In this document: piece after piece, positions 61,193 to 64,000 of the stretch
Numbering within the stretch: position 1 is the first letter of the stretch
How the letters are laid out: each line of letters opens with the position of its first letter
Origin: Chiridota heheva
Taxonomy: Eukaryota > Echinodermata > Holothuroidea > Apodida > Chiridotidae
NCBI GenBank assembly: GCA_020152595.1
Contig: JAIGNY010002177.1
Span: 392,001 to 456,000, forward strand
DNA length: 64,000 nucleotides
Direction of reading: 5' to 3'
Translations under genes and position numbers: made by a program
The notes under the pieces: model-generated
What the model was told of the DNA's origin: nothing
Seen by the model: only the letters and a program-made list of their open reading frames with translations
Databases searched by the model: none

Positions 61193-61297
61193 TTAGCCCT
61201 TACTCTACCATGCTGTGATATTATTGCCATTTTGGGTGCCCCGTCTTTGGCCCCACCTCCCAGGTGCCTTTTCAAAAAAGTGTTGTAGAGTTAAGGG
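61193..61297. mobile_element. piggyBac-like MITE, copy 4, decayed ends
   Basis: The left TTAA has become TTAG before CCCTTACTCTACCATGC; the right end reads GTTGTAGAGTTAAGGG with an inserted base. Together with copy 3 and the spacer between, it repeats the arrangement at 55163-55491. Confidence 0.7.
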
Positions 61298-61558
61298 AAA
61301 GTGCCGCTTTAATAGGCCTGAGTCGGATAGCAAAACATTGGATCTGTGTACCCAATATTATTACCCGACTGGATAACGGGCACCTTGGTACTTAACTCAG
61401 GCCCAGTGCCGCTAAACCAAACCAAGCTATACGTGGGTGGTCTAAGATGCTAAAATGTTGTGGTTTGGAGTTTTTCCATTAGATGGATCTCATCCTGTAA
61501 ATTTGTAAACTAGTGGTGTCATTGGTTACTTTGGTATACCATCTTTCTCATTTCTTCT

Positions 61559-62132
61559 TCAAGGGTCCAGCAAGTCTATCGTATATAAAAGAGAACTTCA
61601 AAAGAAACAAAATGGTGAAGAAAGCGTTCCAAAATCTTATTCCAATAAATAGATATCTAAGTTTAAAGTTTGGCATCATTTATGTAGAAACAACTGAAAT
61701 CAGACTAGTTGTGATGTCATACATAGCCTCAGATTCCTCAGTTTTTATGCACGCTATCATATATTGCCGTGTAATTTTGTGGCTTAAAAACCATGGGATA
61801 TGTCAAAAAAGTAGTGAAATTGAATGTAGGTAGGGTATTTTCAATATACCACCTGAATAAAGTTTGAGGAAGAATAATTTAGATAGAGACAAAAATTAAA
61901 CTTCCTTCCAAATACATTACAATTGTTAAGAATGTGAGGATGCAGACACCAACTTTCCATACTAGACTTACTACTCCAGTCATTTCTACACAGATAAGAC
62001 AGAGCTTTAAACTTAAATATCTCCTTAACGGAATAAGATTTTTGAATGCTTTCATTACCATTTTGTTTCTTTTGAAGTCCTCTTTCATATAAGATGGACA
62101 TGCGTGACCTTGAACTAATCCTGCAATTTTGC
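61559..62132. mobile_element. Foldback family A copy
   Basis: The left arm reads TCCAGCAAGTCTATCGTATA then AAAGAAACAAAATGGTGAAG; the right arm reads TATCTCCTTAACGGAATAAG and ends TGACCTTGAACTAATCC. The centre has AACCATGGGATATGTCAAAA and CCACCTGAATAAAGTTTGAGG. Confidence 0.85.
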
Positions 62133-62195
62133 ATTCTCGCTCTTTTCTCTGCATGCTGTTTTTGCCATCTTAAAATTTGTTCGATTCTCTTTAAA

Positions 62196-63788
62196 CCCTT
62201 CAGTACCTGATCTCCTTTCATTGTTCTCTCTTTCTGGTTCCTGCACCTCTGCCTTCAGTACCTGATCTCCTTTCATTTTCTCTCTTTCTGGTTTCTGCAC
62301 CTCTGCCTTCAGTGCCTGATCTCCTTTCATTTTCTCTCTTTCTGCTTCCCGCACCTCTGCCTCCAGTACCTGATCTTTCATTTTCTCTTTTTCTGGTTCC
62401 TGCACCTCTGCCTTCAGTACCTGATCTCCTTTCATTGTTCTCTCTTTCTGGTTCCTGCACCTCTGCCTTCAGTACCTGATCTCCTTTCATTTTCTCTCTT
62501 TCTGCTTCCTGCACCTCTTCCTTCAGTACCTAATCTCCTTTCATTTTCTCTCTTTCTGCTTTCTGCACCTCTGCCTTCAGTACCTGATCTCCTTTCATTT
62601 TCTCTCTTTCTGCTTCCTGCACCTCTGCCTTCGGTACCTGATCTCCTTTCATTTTCTCTCTTTCTGCTTTCTGCACCTCTGCCTTCGGTACCTGATCTTC
62701 TTTCTTTTTCTCTCTTTCTGCTTTCTGCACCTCTGCCTTCAGTACCTGATCTCCTTTCATTTTCTCTCTTTCTGCACCTCTGCCTTCGGTACCTGATCTC
62801 CTTTCATTTTCTCTCTTTCTGCTTCCTGCACCTCTGCCTTCAGTACCTGATCTCCTTTCATTTTCTCTCTTTCTGGTTCCTGCACCTCTGCTTTCAGTAC
62901 CTGATCTCTTTTCATTTTCTCTCTTTCTGGTTTCTGCACCTCTGCCTTCAGTACCTGATCTCCTTTCATTTTCTCTCTTTCTGCTTTCTGCACCTCTGCC
63001 TTCAGTACCTGATCTCCTTTCATTTTCTCTCTTTCTGCTTTCTGCACCTCTGCCTTCAGTACCTGATCTCCTTTACTTTCTGCACCTCTCCTTCAGTTGA
63101 TCTCCTTTCATTTTCTCTCTTTCTGCTTTCTGCACCTCTGCCTTCAGTACCTGATCTCCTTTCATTTTCTCTCTTTCTGCTTTCTGCACCTCTGCCTTCA
63201 GTACCTGATCTCCTTTCATTTTCTCTCTTTCTGCTTTCTGCACCTCTGCCTTCAGTACCTGATCTCCTTCTCATTTTCTCTCTTTCTGATCTCCTTTTAT
63301 TTTCTCTCTTTCTGCTTCCTGCACCTCTTCCTTCAGTACCTAATCTCCTTTCATTTTCTCTTTTGCTTTCTGCACCTCTGCCTTCAGTACCTGATCTCCT
63401 TTCTTTTTCTCTCTTTCTGCTTCCTGCACCTCTGCCTTTCTGATCTCCTTTCATTTTCTCTCTTTCCTTTCTGCACCTCTGCCTTCGGTACCTGATCTTC
63501 TTTCTTTTTCTCTCTTTCTGCTTTCTGCACCTCTGCCTTCAGTACCTGATCTCCTTTTATTTTCTCTCTTTCTGCACCTCTGCCTTCGGTACCTGATCTC
63601 CTTTCATTTTCTCTCTTTCTGCTTCCTGCACCTCTGCCTTCAGTACCTGATCTCCTTTCATTTTCTCTCTTTCTGGTTTCTGCACCTCTGCCTTCAGTAC
63701 CTGATCTCCTTTCATTTTCTCTCTTTCTGCTTTCTGCACCTCTGCCTTCAGTACCTGATCTCCTTTCATTTTCTCTCTTCCTGCACCT
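62196..63788 (-). repeat. 54-bp minisatellite, about 29 units, reading as K/E-rich 18-residue repeat
   Basis: On the minus strand each unit reads MKGDQVLKAEVQKAEREK, with alternatives V/P at position 7-8 and A/P or K/E near AVQ. On the plus strand the unit is a CT-rich sequence with CTTCAGTACCTGATCTCC. The minus frame is strongly charged and helix-prone, but it is broken into at least six pieces (62115-62435, 62218-62514, 62530-62760, 62757-63047, 63056-63454, 63557-63769) by stops, deletions and frameshifts. No start, splice signal or unique flanking coding sequence is seen. I treat it as a repeat; a degenerate repeat gene on the minus strand is a less likely alternative. Confidence 0.85.
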
Positions 63789-64000
63789 CTGCTTTTCTAA
63801 AGTTTTTGCTGTCTTTAACTGTAGTGCCTTCTCCTTTGTAAAATCCAGTATTTACATCGGAAAATTTCAAGGGGGTCCTATTATGTATCACAAAGTAGCA
63901 TAAGAACTTGATGCATATAAATGCCTGAAAATTCAAAAACTAAATATAACAATTTCTATAAATATAATATATATATTTTAAAACAATTTTGCTAACATTA
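63789..64000. other. No feature recognised
   Basis: AT-rich end of the window. Confidence 0.4.

Overview
The window is eukaryotic, AT-rich animal DNA dominated by long introns, tandem arrays and small non-autonomous transposons. The one host gene I can support is an internal part of MADD (MAP-kinase activating death-domain protein, also called DENN/MADD or Rab3-GEP), on the + strand. Nine exons join in a consistent reading phase (12185-12265, 12800-13135, 13536-13875, 17768-17916, 29430-29462, 39290-39764, 42792-42888, 45838-46015, 48545-48935). They give 2080 nt of open frame, about 693 codons. The upstream uDENN/cDENN exons and the C-terminal exons are not visible and probably lie outside the window or in small exons I could not find. 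The repeat types (GGTTCGCAT-type elements, GCATATTAATGAG-type units, SINEs with a CTTGAGCAAGACACTT core) suggest a marine invertebrate, most likely an echinoderm such as a sea urchin. That is an inference, not a demonstration.

Layout. 1-12184: no exon found; 27-bp and 24-bp minisatellites, three related GGTTC-type elements (about 4.5, 6.5 and 9.9 kb), a 469-bp terminal-inverted-repeat (TIR) element and a reverse SINE. 12185-13875: three close MADD exons. 13876-29429: two long introns around exon 4, with foldback elements, a 35-bp array, a 616-bp hAT-like element with an exact 8-bp target-site duplication (TSD), a 4 x 224-bp tandem and a second hAT-like family member ending just before micro-exon 5. 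29463-39289: intron with a 2.8-kb array of a 21-bp unit that is open in all six frames. 39290-46015: exons 6-8 separated by a 108-bp array and a 23-bp array of about 84 units; the latter lies between exon 7 and a 68-bp copy of the end of exon 7. 46016-48544: foldback element, second hAT-like copy with its own TSD, and a decayed LINE. 48936-64000: no exon seen; LINE 3' ends, (AT)n, 25-, 24-, 29- and 54-bp arrays, piggyBac-like TTAA elements in a duplicated segment, and a tRNA-derived SINE.

There is no bacterial-type operon, CRISPR array or intact mobile-element gene. The most unusual features are structural: tandem arrays start at or very near several MADD splice donors, an exon has been partly duplicated across a minisatellite, a TIR element's arm has become a 224-bp satellite, and a hAT-like insertion abuts the acceptor of a 33-nt micro-exon.
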